Source: Promethearchaeota archaeon
GTDB taxonomy: Archaea; Asgardarchaeota; Lokiarchaeia; Sigyniarchaeales; SOKP01
Length of the DNA: 55,934 nucleotides
Direction: 5' to 3'
NCBI GenBank assembly: GCA_016930515.1
Contig: JAFGGO010000172.1
Location: forward strand, 1-55,934
How positions within the stretch are numbered: position 1 is the stretch's first letter; every line of letters starts with the position of its first letter. Shown in pieces: positions 17,755 through 26,410 of the stretch. The position numbers were made by a program, and so were the translations under genes. Under the pieces are notes generated by a model. The model saw only the letters and a program-made list of their open reading frames with translations. It made no database searches and was not told the origin of the DNA.

Positions 17755-19047
17755 ATGGACGACGAAGAATTTAGGCAAATATATAAACTTAACAGGGATC
17801 AACTAACCCGCTATTACGAGCGAATTAAAAATAGGCTTGAAGGGAAGGAAGAAGTTGAAATAATAGCTAATTTTTTAAAGCACCAATCAATCATCGAAAC
17901 CACTATTGACGAGATAATAAAGATATTAACATATTACGAAAAGAAATCCATAAAAACAGTGAATTTATTGGATCTCGCGTTTGAATGGATAAGAGCGAAT
18001 GAAATCCGATTAAAATACAAGAAATACCTCATCAGGACATCTTATCCCGAAGAAAAGATTGCTCTCGCAGTAGACGACTGTATCTCAAGAATTTTTCTCG
18101 ATTACGATATATATATTAGAAAATTCTTTAAAAAAATCGAGGAGCACGAAATAAGTGCTCTTTTTCACATAATTTTTAGTCGTCTTGGAGAAAAAAAGGA
18201 AACTCTTGAAGAAATTCTTTCTTGGCACAAAGAGAAAGTTCCTACCTATGAAGAAGAAGGTAAACGAATTTGTACGAATCTGATTACATTACGTTCGGGA
18301 CTTTCTCAAATTATCGTGGAAGATTACGAGAGCGTCGTAGCTTCTCGACAAGCGAGCAAGCTCAGGAGAGATGAAAACGTGCTTAAAACAAAAGAGATAA
18401 AAATAGAACCTAAAGGTGTTTTCCAAGGGCTATTATTAGAGCGTATGATTAAATCCTATTGCATTAGTAAGAATAAGCTTTCAATAAAAGAAATAGAAAA
18501 CGCAATCGCCCAATTTTTAAGTTCATATTTCAGGTTTGGCGTTTTTTACGAATTTAACGAATTTAAAGACTTATTAATTAAAAATTTTTCCGAAGACTTG
18601 CATTCGGGGTTAACTGATGCATACAAACGAAAATTTACTTTAGAAGAACTAAAGGAAATGATAAGCGAGACTATGAAAAAATTTCGAGCGATCAATAAAA
18701 TTAAAGTTCTCGATGGTTCAGCGTGGAAAAACGACCTTACTAAGTACTTGAAGAATTTCTTGGTTAATTTTTCTGACGATTTATTCCAACCAAAAAAGAT
18801 CATCGCACTTGTTCGTTCTCCGTCTCGAACCTTACAAGAATCTACGGAGATTCAAGGAAGCGAAAGTCCTGATTTTCGAGCCTTGTTTGACTTAGATCTC
18901 GAAATCGAAGATTTTAGGGCAAAACTCGAGAAATCTCTCGAAAACTCTGATCTAGGGTTTGTCAAGAAACAGAGCCTCATCAGGTCCAAGGTCCAAGAGT
19001 TTCGAATGGAAAAAAGGAAACAAATGTCGCGAACTCCAAAATCTTGA
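17755..19047 (+). CDS. Uncharacterised charged helical protein, second of the unit
   Basis: Unrecognised 430-residue protein, almost entirely predicted helical, rich in Lys, Glu and Ile, with no membrane segment and no enzymatic motif that I recognise. Segments such as LTRYYERIKNRLEGKEEVE and FRAKLEKSLENSDLG look like coiled coil. The last 70 residues are low in order (RSPSRTLQESTEIQGSESP). It follows the previous gene by 13 bases and precedes tRNA-Leu by 168 bases. A structural or scaffold role is possible but unproven. Confidence 0.6.
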   Translation: MDDEEFRQIYKLNRDQLTRYYERIKNRLEGKEEVEIIANFLKHQSIIETTIDEIIKILTYYEKKSIKTVNLLDLAFEWIRANEIRLKYKKYLIRTSYPEEKIALAVDDCISRIFLDYDIYIRKFFKKIEEHEISALFHIIFSRLGEKKETLEEILSWHKEKVPTYEEEGKRICTNLITLRSGLSQIIVEDYESVVASRQASKLRRDENVLKTKEIKIEPKGVFQGLLLERMIKSYCISKNKLSIKEIENAIAQFLSSYFRFGVFYEFNEFKDLLIKNFSEDLHSGLTDAYKRKFTLEELKEMISETMKKFRAINKIKVLDGSAWKNDLTKYLKNFLVNFSDDLFQPKKIIALVRSPSRTLQESTEIQGSESPDFRALFDLDLEIEDFRAKLEKSLENSDLGFVKKQSLIRSKVQEFRMEKRKQMSRTPKS

Positions 19048-19185
19048 TCGATATTAACTTAAGACTTATAGTATATATTCAAATATAACTTGAATGATTT
19101 CTAATAAAAATAAAATGATCTTATCAGAAACTTTTTTTAGCTATTTTTAATGTTAAATGTTAATCCATGCTTTTTTTCGAAGCTT

Positions 19186-19195
19186 GTTAAATATC
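19186..19195 (+). promoter_or_regulatory. TATA box of tRNA-Leu
   Basis: The stretch GTTAAATATC is centred about 26 bases before the first base of the tRNA, the expected position of an archaeal TATA box relative to the start of transcription. The 168-base gap after the preceding gene contains no open reading frame worth naming. Confidence 0.5.
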
Positions 19196-19215
19196 GAGCG
19201 AAGAGCGTATAATAA

Positions 19216-19300
19216 GCGGGAATCGCCAAGTTTGGTCAAAGGCGCTGGACTCAGAATCCAGTCTCGTAGGAGTTCGGGGGTTCAAATCCCCTTTCCCGCA
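19216..19300 (+). tRNA. tRNA-Leu (anticodon CAG)
   Basis: Acceptor strands GCGGGAA and TTCCCGC pair perfectly, followed by the discriminator A. The anticodon stem CTGGA/TCCAG encloses the loop CTCAGAA, giving anticodon CAG. The T arm reads GGGGG-TTCAAAT-CCCCT. A long variable arm (TCTCGTAGGAGTTC region) marks a class II tRNA and agrees with leucine. No intron and no encoded CCA are present. An AT-rich, T-rich stretch follows and may end transcription. A TnpB gene of foreign composition ends 84 bases downstream. Confidence 0.95.
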
Positions 19301-19339
19301 TCTAAATTTTCTCTTTTAATTTGACTAGGTTATTTTTAA

Positions 19340-19430
19340 TTTCCCTTTATAGAATTTAAATTTTATTCGCGAAACCACCTTGCTCAGGAAATGGCAATCG
19401 AATACGGGCTCAACCCAGAGCCCTCTATCT
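19340..19430 (-). ncRNA. Putative right end/omega-RNA region of the TnpB element
   Basis: The end of tnpB and the bases after its stop contain an inverted repeat GGGCT-N8-AGCCC at 19406-19423, inside the last codons, and the palindrome TTCGCGAA at 19366-19373. In IS200/IS605 and IS607 elements the guide RNA overlaps the 3' end of tnpB and runs to the element's right end. The position fits, but I have no homologue to define the exact end, so the boundaries are tentative. Confidence 0.3.
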
Positions 19431-20574
19431 CGTCGGCCGAGATGGCGTTCGGGAATGCTTTTTTCAGGATATTATATGCAGCATTCACGTCTGCGTTGAT
19501 GATTAGCCCGCTGCTCGTCCGAAACAGGCCGCGGCTGACGCGATTGCCTTGATAGCTGTCGTGTCTCTCGATCGACTCCCCGTCCAGGAAACTGCATTTG
19601 GAGGTGAACGATTCGTCTATCAAGACGAGCTCGATCCCGATGGATGCGGCCTTGTAAGCAAGCTGCTTTACGAACTTGAAAAAGGGGACTTGGACGAAGT
19701 TCTGGTTGTTTTTCCTCCCAATGTTGATGGCATGCTTCCACGAGGGATTGTATCCCACGACTATCGTTCCGAAATCGTACTTAACGCAATAATTAACGAC
19801 GAGTCTCGAGATCTTGTGAAAAAAATCGTGTATTTTTTCGTTTCTCCTTCTTGCAAGCGCTTGTAATCGCCTCGTCTCGAATTTCAAGCCCTGCTTGTCC
19901 TTGAGGCTCGAATATTTCGCTCGTCGCTTATTGTAAAACTGGTTGATCGACTTGATTGCACCGCCCTTTACAACAGCGGGCTTGAGTCCAGCATTATTTG
20001 CCATGGTCACGACATTGTTCAAGCCTAAGTCGACCCCCACGATTCGTTCCTTGCTCATTTTCAGGTCGATCGCTTCCCGCTCGTGAACGATTTCCAGGAC
20101 ATAGTACGCGCCCTTGGGGACGATTCTTACCTTTCGCAACCCCTCCTTGATGCGCGTTTTCACGGGTGGCAATCCCGAGCGCTTGGGAAATCGCAGGAAA
20201 CCGTGCTTGATGCGGCATTGCTGGTTGGTAAAGAAGACCACGAATTCACCGTTTTTTTCCTTGTATTTGGGCGGTCGAGGTCGTCCACCAAACCGTTCTG
20301 GTCGTGCTTTCCATTCCTTGAGCGCTCGAAAGAACGATTTCCAGTTCTTATCCACGATCCTGAGCACCTGCTGCGAAGTTTGCGAGGGAAGCGCTTTATA
20401 AGCGTCGGAATTCTTAAGGGCGCGCCAAAGGTCCTCGTACCGCCACCACTCGTTGAGAGAAAAGAACCCTTGCCTCACGTAATAGTTAACTAGATTGTAA
20501 AGGTTCTTAGCGGCGTGGCACGCTCTAGATAATTGTCTCGTTTTTCTCAAACGGATTAATTCGGTAAATTTCAT
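19384..20574 (-). mobile_element. tnpB: TnpB-family RNA-guided nuclease (IS200/IS605/IS607 accessory), no transposase partner
   Basis: Full-length TnpB, 396 residues. RuvC-I is GVDLGLNN (D182), and the third acidic residue is in INADVNAAYNIL (D362). The usual RuvC-II glutamate position reads VVGYN (G274), while glutamate E321 occurs in LIDESFTSKCSFLDGE. The CxxC...CxxC zinc ribbon is absent; only one cysteine remains in TSKCSFLD. This combination marks a known TnpB subgroup with a displaced glutamate. No TnpA lies next to it. The gene is clearly richer in GC than its neighbours, using codons such as CGC, GCG and GAC, so it is a recent arrival. The protein would cut DNA next to the element's target motif. 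Confidence 0.9.
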
Positions 20575-20902
20575 CTAATTAAAAAATTAAATGCTAACAT
20601 TTAAAAATAAAGGGTGTGTGTGAATTTACAAAATGATTAGAAAATCATAAAGGGAATTTAAAAATTATCTTTGACTATAAACAATAATTACTTTTATAAT
20701 ATAATTAAATAATCTATTGTAAATTATCGTTAAACTCTATATAAGAGAAGAGATAAAAAGTGCAATATAATATAATAATGAATTAATAAAAAAATTGATT
20801 TATATTTAAAATAATTTTCCCTCCTCTATATCGTAAATAATCGAAGCATTTGATTAAAAACCACATTTTTATTTGATTTTATCAATTAAATAATTTGTCT
20901 CG
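20575..20902. other. AT-rich intergenic region upstream of tnpB
   Basis: About 330 bases, extremely AT-rich, with no convincing reading frame on either strand. It must include the left end of the TnpB element, which I cannot delimit. The composition changes sharply at the tnpB start codon. Confidence 0.4.
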
Positions 20903-21008
20903 TTATTTAAATGCCTCAATTAATTCTTCATAAACACATAGACCTCCACAATCTTCTGGTGGCGCTCTCCTTTTGTTTGCGTACCGCTTGCTTGAAAAGT
21001 GTTTTATT
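20903..21008 (-). pseudogene. Remnant of a pRiA4b Orf3-like protein (C-terminal tail only)
   Basis: Read on the minus strand, a 34-codon stretch bounded by stop codons ends in KRRAPPEDCGGLCVYEELIEAFK-stop. The PPEDCGG-x-x-x-YEELIEA pattern is the characteristic C-terminus of the plasmid pRiA4b Orf3-like family, usually about 150-500 residues. Nothing upstream in the same frame continues it, and there is no start codon. This is the tail of a lost gene of plasmid or mobile-element origin, between tnpB and the gelsolin-domain gene. Confidence 0.6.
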
Positions 21009-21088
21009 TAAAATGTAACTTTTAAATGACATGACTTCTTAAATGATCAAATAGAAAAACTTCAACACATCAACAATCATTTTAGATA

Positions 21089-21805
21089 ATGACTCCTTCG
21101 AAGAACAGAGAAGAAAATGTACTCAAGGGACAGATTCCCGAAATCGAAAAACCAAAAATACTTGTTTTTCAGTTTAACGATCATCTTGGTGATTTTGAGG
21201 AGCTTGAAATTGATGAAGATTTACCCTTACACGAGCTGTTGGATCCAGAATTCATCGTTTTATTTGTTGATCCAGAACATTATCGCGTCTGGGTATGGCA
21301 TGGAAGTAATACAACTACAAGAATGAAATTTATCGCCGCAAAACTTGCCCCTACAATTAGAGATAAATACGGTATAGCGTTCAAGATAACAGCTGTCGAC
21401 GATGGAGGAGAATCCAAACCGTTTAAGGTAATGGTTGGCTTGGAAGATGAAGCAGAAGAAGAAAAGGAGCAAACTGGTCCCGCGTATGCTGGAACGAATG
21501 AAGACCTAGAGCTCATAAAATCGCTATCTCGTGAAAAAATATTACTCTTACTTGAAAAGACAGAAATTCCTGAAGGATTTATCAGGAAGATGGTGCTCGT
21601 GAAGAACACTTTGTACGGATACAAGGAATTTGAACGCAATTATTTAGGGTCAGTAATTAAAGAAAAGCAATTATTTCCCCTTAAAGAAGACGTACCTGAT
21701 GGAACTTACCTAGCTGAGAACTATATCCCAAGAATGCTATTTTCGTTTAACAATGTAGTATTAACGGAATTCTTACAAAAAATTCCCGCAGGAGAATCAA
21801 AATAA
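21089..21805 (+). CDS. Gelsolin-domain protein (Asgard actin-regulator type)
   Basis: A 238-residue cytosolic protein. Residues about 20-120 resemble one gelsolin-like domain: LGDFEELEIDEDLPLHELLDPEFIVLFVDPEHYRVWVWHGSNTTTRMKFIAAKLAPTIRD, including the core WVWHG-x5-R-KF-AA pattern and the following VDDGGE. Asgard gelsolin-domain proteins are known to bind and remodel actin. The C-terminal half (about 130-238) is a separate helical region containing LSREKILLLLEKTEIP. It precedes a 58-codon membrane-protein gene by only 10 bases. No actin gene is in the window. The gelsolin call is strong; activity on actin is inferred. Confidence 0.8.
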   Translation: MTPSKNREENVLKGQIPEIEKPKILVFQFNDHLGDFEELEIDEDLPLHELLDPEFIVLFVDPEHYRVWVWHGSNTTTRMKFIAAKLAPTIRDKYGIAFKITAVDDGGESKPFKVMVGLEDEAEEEKEQTGPAYAGTNEDLELIKSLSREKILLLLEKTEIPEGFIRKMVLVKNTLYGYKEFERNYLGSVIKEKQLFPLKEDVPDGTYLAENYIPRMLFSFNNVVLTEFLQKIPAGESK

Positions 21806-21815
21806 TTTATTGTAG

Positions 21816-21992
21816 ATGAAAATAGTGAGCCATGTGAGAAGAAAACCACCGCAAGAACCGGGAAGATTAGTTAGAAAAAAATATAAATTTAAATTATCTA
21901 AATTGGCGAGAAACGCGCTCACTATTATTATCATTTTAATCTTCGTGTTAAGTGGAATGGGTGTTGCGGCTTTAATGGGTGCTTTTTCTTAA
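21816..21992 (+). CDS. 58-residue single-membrane-segment protein
   Basis: Starts at ATG 21816, 10 bases after the gelsolin-domain gene. It encodes a basic N-terminal half (RRKPPQEPGRLVRKKYKFKL) and one hydrophobic segment (TIIIILIFVLSGMGVAALMG) ending almost at the C-terminus. This is the layout of a tail-anchored protein with its basic part in the cytosol. I considered Sec61-beta but the sequence before the membrane segment does not match. Co-transcription with the gelsolin-domain gene is likely, which could link that protein to the membrane; that is inference. Confidence 0.6.
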   Translation: MKIVSHVRRKPPQEPGRLVRKKYKFKLSKLARNALTIIIILIFVLSGMGVAALMGAFS

Positions 21993-22108
21993 CCAAAAAA
22001 CCTTATAGTATGCTTTATTTAATTATATACAAATACTTAATCTATATTCGAAAACTTATTAATTGATTTAATTTTAAGAAGCGCAAACTGTTAAAATAAA
22101 TTTTTAAA

Positions 22109-22828
22109 ATGGAAATGAAACTTAAAAGAATTGATTATATTTTCATAGTTATTTTATTGATTTTAACTGTTATAACCGTTGACTTCGCCTTATTTGAAGG
22201 ACATAGGGCTCTCATCACGAATATATGGGATATAGATGGCTATAAATCCGAAGATATAGCGGTAAAACTCGGAATCGTTTTTTTCGTGTGCTTGGTAGGA
22301 AACCTGCTACCTGTACCAACCCCTTATACTTGGTCGGTTTGTCTCGGAATTGCTTACATCGTCGTAAGCCCATTCCACCCTCTATTATTCGGGTTCGTGG
22401 CCTCTTTAGGGTGTCTTGGAGGGGAATTAGTTGGGTATTTCTTGGGGAGGGGCGCGTCAGAGATCATATCGGACGAGAGAAAAGAGAACTTAAAAAACTT
22501 CCAAAAATATATGGTGGATCATCCAAGCTTAGCTCCAATTCTCATATTCCTTTTCGGAGCAACTCCGCTTAACGACGATTTTCTCACGATCCCTTTAGGG
22601 TTGTTAAAATATGATCTGAAAAAAACAATTTTGTTCTGCTGGTTGGGCAAGCTTGTCTTGATGCTCATATTTGCGTACAATGTGTTAAATTTATGTGATT
22701 TAATAGGTGGCGAAAATTGGGTGCTGAGCCTTGCGAGCTTATATTTGATTGTTATAATGGTATATGTAATGCTAAGAGTAAATCTAAGCGAAGTGTTAGG
22801 TAAAATACTTAAAAAAAAAAATCTTTGA
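22109..22828 (+). CDS. VTT (DedA/SNARE-associated) domain membrane protein
   Basis: Integral membrane protein of 239 residues with about six hydrophobic segments. It has the VTT-family features: LLPVPTPYTW in the first re-entrant region, SLGCLGGELVGYFLGRGASEII, and the second half FLFGATPLNDDFLTIPLGLLKYDLKKTILFCWLGKL. The family includes DedA-type proteins and the eukaryotic TMEM41B/VMP1 scramblases. A role in lipid movement across the membrane is possible. The start is ATG 22109; ATG 22115 is also in frame. The gene lies 116 bases after the small membrane protein. Confidence 0.82.
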   Translation: MEMKLKRIDYIFIVILLILTVITVDFALFEGHRALITNIWDIDGYKSEDIAVKLGIVFFVCLVGNLLPVPTPYTWSVCLGIAYIVVSPFHPLLFGFVASLGCLGGELVGYFLGRGASEIISDERKENLKNFQKYMVDHPSLAPILIFLFGATPLNDDFLTIPLGLLKYDLKKTILFCWLGKLVLMLIFAYNVLNLCDLIGGENWVLSLASLYLIVIMVYVMLRVNLSEVLGKILKKKNL

Positions 22829-22874
22829 AAAAATAATAAAATAGGGATTATTGTTTAGTTTTTAACGAAATTTC

Positions 22875-23927
22875 TTATAGGTAATAATTGTCTTGGATAG
22901 TATTTCCAGCACCTTCGTTGAGAACATTAGCTTGATTATAGTACATTACATTGCCTGTTATGAAATTGTAATTACTGATAGATCCCAGTCTCAACCCATA
23001 ACTCGTTCCAGAATATGGATTAACACTTGCGATTAGATTACCGATAATAGAATTTCTGTTTCCTGATGCGCAATTAATACCATAAATATCACCATTACCT
23101 CTATTATATTTTATATTATTACCGGTAATCAAGTTCTCGTCTGCAACATTTGAAATATATATTCCCGAACTCGAAAAATATTGTATTACATTGTCAGCAA
23201 TTGAATTATAATCAGCAGTGCTGATCCACATTCCGATTGTACAATAGCTTATCAAGTTATTTTCTACGATAGAATGAGAGGAAGAAAGACTTATTGCCAG
23301 GTAACCATTATCGTAAAATCTATTTCCGACTATTTTACAATAAGAGTTATAAGCAGTTGAGATCCCGTTATTGCATCCTGAAAAAACGCAATCTCTTATG
23401 CAGGTATTATCAGAAGTAATTGAAATTCCATTAATTGGAGTACCACCACCCATGAAATACATGTTTTCAATAAGAGCGCTCACAAGCATGAAGGAATCTT
23501 CAATAGTAATCATGGAAAGATAAGTGGTATTTATTGCTGAACCATCAATTGTTAAGTCTCTAAACGTGCAAGAACGAGCACTAGAAACGACAAATCCACT
23601 AAAATTATGTCCAAGAATGATGGATACTCTTCCTGCCCCTTCTATGACATATTCCCCTCCCCCGTCTATTTCGATGGTGTCTTTCAATGTGATATTGTTA
23701 ATAATGATGATCAATCCTGATCTATTATTTATTTCATCAATAGCACTTCTAAGATTGTCATCTGAATCGCAGTAATATATATTATCGTGATTTCCGTCGT
23801 TCAAAGGTGACGAAGACGACGGCAACGACGATATTCTCGATCCGAGCGTCATGACGGTAAAACCTATAACCGCTAAAATTGCAACTAAAGATAAAATTAT
23901 TGCAACCGTACTTAATTTATTCTTCAC
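22875..23927 (-). CDS. Surface-anchored right-handed parallel beta-helix protein
   Basis: A 350-residue protein with an N-terminal signal or membrane anchor (VAIILSLVAILAVIGFTVMTLG) followed by a serine-rich spacer and a parallel beta-helix. The repeats are visible as recurring N-rich turns: NTCIRDCVFSGC, NSYCKIVGNRFYDNGY, SHSIVENNLISYC, YNSIADNVIQY, DENLITGNNIKY, RNSIIGNLIAS, YNFITGNVMYYN. Such NosD/pectate-lyase-like folds bind or cut polysaccharide, but no catalytic site is evident. The start is GTG at 23927 with GAGGAT about seven bases upstream. It lies alone and converges with the VTT gene. Confidence 0.8.
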   Translation of the reverse strand: MKNKLSTVAIILSLVAILAVIGFTVMTLGSRISSLPSSSSPLNDGNHDNIYYCDSDDNLRSAIDEINNRSGLIIIINNITLKDTIEIDGGGEYVIEGAGRVSIILGHNFSGFVVSSARSCTFRDLTIDGSAINTTYLSMITIEDSFMLVSALIENMYFMGGGTPINGISITSDNTCIRDCVFSGCNNGISTAYNSYCKIVGNRFYDNGYLAISLSSSHSIVENNLISYCTIGMWISTADYNSIADNVIQYFSSSGIYISNVADENLITGNNIKYNRGNGDIYGINCASGNRNSIIGNLIASVNPYSGTSYGLRLGSISNYNFITGNVMYYNQANVLNEGAGNTIQDNYYL

Positions 23928-24201
23928 TTTTTATATCCTCTCGTTTATTTTTTTTATAAAATAATTGAATTGGATTATAACAATAAAACCTTTAATCTAA
24001 AATATAAAAGCATCTGGTGCAATATTGAGATACATACTTTTTCGTTCGAGCTCTTTAAGAAAAATTGAGTCCACAATTCATAAATATAGAACTTAATCTG
24101 ACAATTTCTCTAATAAAATATCAAATTTTTCATAAAATATTCTACAAGGTCAAATTTTCCCCTATTTGTAATTACTGCTATTATTTAAGCTTGGAACGGT
24201 G
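23928..24201. other. Intergenic region, 274 bases
   Basis: AT-rich gap holding the promoter of the beta-helix gene on the minus strand and the 3' end of the winged-helix gene transcript. I see no further gene or clear RNA structure. Confidence 0.4.
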
Positions 24202-24888
24202 TCAAGTAAGGATGACGTCTTCTAACCGTTCGAGCTCGAATTCTTCGATGAAATACAAGGTCTTACTTCCTAACTCTTTTTTGACAACCAATCCAATTTC
24301 CTCAAGGGCACTAATGTATTTATTTATCGTGTTGGAATGCATTCCAAGCTCTTTGGACATTTGAGTTTTTGTGGAGCCGAGGTCATTATCAAGCAAAAAT
24401 TCAATGATCTCCTTGCTTTTTTTCTTCAAGGTCAAAAACCTCGCCTTTGCGATTTCGAAGTCAACGCGAGCGTCAAAATAGACTTCGTGGTTGTTGATTG
24501 TCTTGCGCTTGACAAACTTGAATTCCATAAGCGTGCGAAGGTGCCAGATGGCCACGTGATTCGAAACGCCGAGATCGTCAACAATCTTATTCAAGTACGC
24601 GCCAGGATTTCCCACAATATAATCATAGATGAGCTTTCTCTTTGGATTCTCTAGGATCTCGTAATGGGTTAATTTTGATCCCTCTACTATCAAGTTTTTT
24701 TGCAGGAGCGATTTGAGATTTATTTTGATACCATCCTTATTAATGTTTACAGAGGCTAACTTGAAGCGAGAAGTGATGAAGGGGACGAGCTTGCCGATGT
24801 TTAAGTGACGATTCTTGTTCAAGTATTCCTGAACGGCTTGAAGAACTATTCTTTCGTTCGAGGACAGTTGGACGACCGTTTTAATCAC
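24202..24888 (-). CDS. Winged-helix transcriptional regulator with two HTH domains
   Basis: A 228-residue DNA-binding protein. Residues about 70-130 read as an ArsR-like winged helix (NPKRKLIYDYIVGNPGAYLNKIVDDLGVSNHVAIWHLRTLMEFKFVKRKT). A second one follows at about 155-205 (SKEIIEFLLDNDLGSTKTQMSKELGMHSNTINKYISALEEIGLVVKK). The N-terminal 60 residues are unassigned. It starts at GTG 24888, inside the last codons of the upstream surface-protein gene, with an AAGGAGG sequence immediately before. The eight-base overlap indicates one transcript and coupled translation, so the regulator may report on or control the surface protein. Confidence 0.8.
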   Translation of the reverse strand: MIKTVVQLSSNERIVLQAVQEYLNKNRHLNIGKLVPFITSRFKLASVNINKDGIKINLKSLLQKNLIVEGSKLTHYEILENPKRKLIYDYIVGNPGAYLNKIVDDLGVSNHVAIWHLRTLMEFKFVKRKTINNHEVYFDARVDFEIAKARFLTLKKKSKEIIEFLLDNDLGSTKTQMSKELGMHSNTINKYISALEEIGLVVKKELGSKTLYFIEEFELERLEDVILT

Positions 24889-26410
24889 CCCTCCTTGAGT
24901 TGTTTTTTATATTACTTCCTCCCTTATTGGACGATTTCGAGAAGGCGAGCATCTCGTCGAGGATGGATTGCCTTGTTTCGGGTGAATACGAGCGCATTTC
25001 TTTTAAGAAAAGTTCCATTTCACCATTATCCCATCCCAATGACTTAACTTTATCGAGAAAGTTAGCAGACAGAGCGGTTAAATTAAGATCGCCCAGTCGT
25101 GAAGCAGCTTCCAATCCGTCTTCCTTTTCGAGCGCCTTGTCAAGTTTTTCTCGATCTCGCGTTTTTGAAGATCGAGATTTCGGTGCTTTTTTCTTCTTTT
25201 TTCCCCTTCTCGAAAGGAAAAACAATGAAGATCCAACTGCAACGCTCGCCACGCTTGCAACCCCTATAACAAAAATTATATCAAATAATGGTGGTGCGGG
25301 AGTTCCCACGAGTGGGAAGCGATCGACGCTCCCCGCAGTTCCAGATATGTTGTAAGGGGTGTCTCCTATTCCGTCCTTGTTAGCATCAATTCCATCATAA
25401 TCGTGCCAATAATTTCCAACAGCTCCGTTGTCCCATTGATTGTTTGAGCAGTTATCAACGGCGTTAACGCCCTCAGAATTGTTAAAACGATTGTAATAAA
25501 AAAGGTTATTAGTACATTCTATACCCTCATTGAGAATTGCTACCCCATAATCTGTATTGTTGTAAATATTGTTATGGGTAAATATATTGTATGAACAACT
25601 ATTATTGAGAGTAATACCGTGTCGATTGTTGTGTATATTGTTATTAACAATGTTATTGTAGATACATTCGGAATCGGACCAAATTGCCTCCTCGTAATTA
25701 TGTATTTCATTATTATAAATCGTGTTATTAGTACAGTTGTTATATAGGGAATTTCCAATATCTCCTCCATATAAAATGTTGTTTTCGATATAATTATAGG
25801 TACAGTTTAAATTTAATTCGATACCCGTCCCTTCAGCAGGATTAGAATGTACTACTGTATTTTCACTGATAGTATTATAATGAGAATTTACAAGAATACT
25901 AATACCAGATTTTTCAGTATTGATTTCGTTCCGAACAATTGAGATATTCTTGCTTATTCCTATAATAATTCCATAATCGCAATTAGAAATATTATTTTCA
26001 AGGATCAAGCCGTTATCAGCATCTTGAATAAAAATTGCTGAAGAGGAGCCAGTTTTAAATAAGGTACAATTTTTAATCACGAAAGGAACGGTCGTACTTC
26101 CTATCATGATACAATAATAATCGTCTCCATCGATGCTTAAATTCTCAAGATAATAAACGCCATCAATTTCGGTACACCATGGTTTATCTGCTAAATCTTC
26201 CCAATCTGCATTCTCTGTAATTAAGATCGGTCCGCAACTATTATTGAAATAAGAATTTTTAACTACGGGAATTTGCTTTGTCGTTAAATATTTTTCGGAA
26301 GCAATATCAAAATTGGAGAATAACGGAAAGGAAATCGTGAAGAACGCTAATAGGCAAAACGCAACTAATAAAAATTGTTTTGACTTGAAAATGGATTTTT
26401 TATCGAGCAC
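24881..26410 (-). CDS. Membrane-anchored NosD-like beta-helix protein with cytoplasmic tail
   Basis: A 509-residue protein with an N-terminal signal (FLLVAFCLLAFFTISFPLF), an extracellular beta-helix (about 75-340) made of repeats such as NISIVRNEINTEKSGIS, NTISENTVVHSN, NYIENNILYGGD, NNIVNNNIHNNRHGI, and the closing NYWHDYDGIDANKDGIGDTPYNISG. A membrane segment follows (DIIFVIGVASVASVAVGSSLFFL, about 375-400). A highly basic stretch and a roughly 105-residue tail inside the cell complete it; the tail carries helical segments (LDKALEKEDGLEAASRLGDL). The start is GTG 26410. The winged-helix gene overlaps its end. The large cytoplasmic tail suggests contact with an internal partner. Confidence 0.8.
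   Translation of the reverse strand: MLDKKSIFKSKQFLLVAFCLLAFFTISFPLFSNFDIASEKYLTTKQIPVVKNSYFNNSCGPILITENADWEDLADKPWCTEIDGVYYLENLSIDGDDYYCIMIGSTTVPFVIKNCTLFKTGSSSAIFIQDADNGLILENNISNCDYGIIIGISKNISIVRNEINTEKSGISILVNSHYNTISENTVVHSNPAEGTGIELNLNCTYNYIENNILYGGDIGNSLYNNCTNNTIYNNEIHNYEEAIWSDSECIYNNIVNNNIHNNRHGITLNNSCSYNIFTHNNIYNNTDYGVAILNEGIECTNNLFYYNRFNNSEGVNAVDNCSNNQWDNGAVGNYWHDYDGIDANKDGIGDTPYNISGTAGSVDRFPLVGTPAPPLFDIIFVIGVASVASVAVGSSLFFLSRRGKKKKKAPKSRSSKTRDREKLDKALEKEDGLEAASRLGDLNLTALSANFLDKVKSLGWDNGEMELFLKEMRSYSPETRQSILDEMLAFSKSSNKGGSNIKNNSRRGD

Noticed and set aside
19549..20493. Long plus-strand frames opposite tnpB
   Set aside because: They are antisense shadows made possible by the higher GC of tnpB; the tnpB frame contains recognised RuvC motifs.
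21816..21992. Small membrane protein as Sec61-beta/SecG
   Set aside because: Size and single C-terminal membrane segment fit, but the sequence just before the membrane segment lacks the conserved Sec61-beta pattern, so it was listed only as an unknown small membrane protein.
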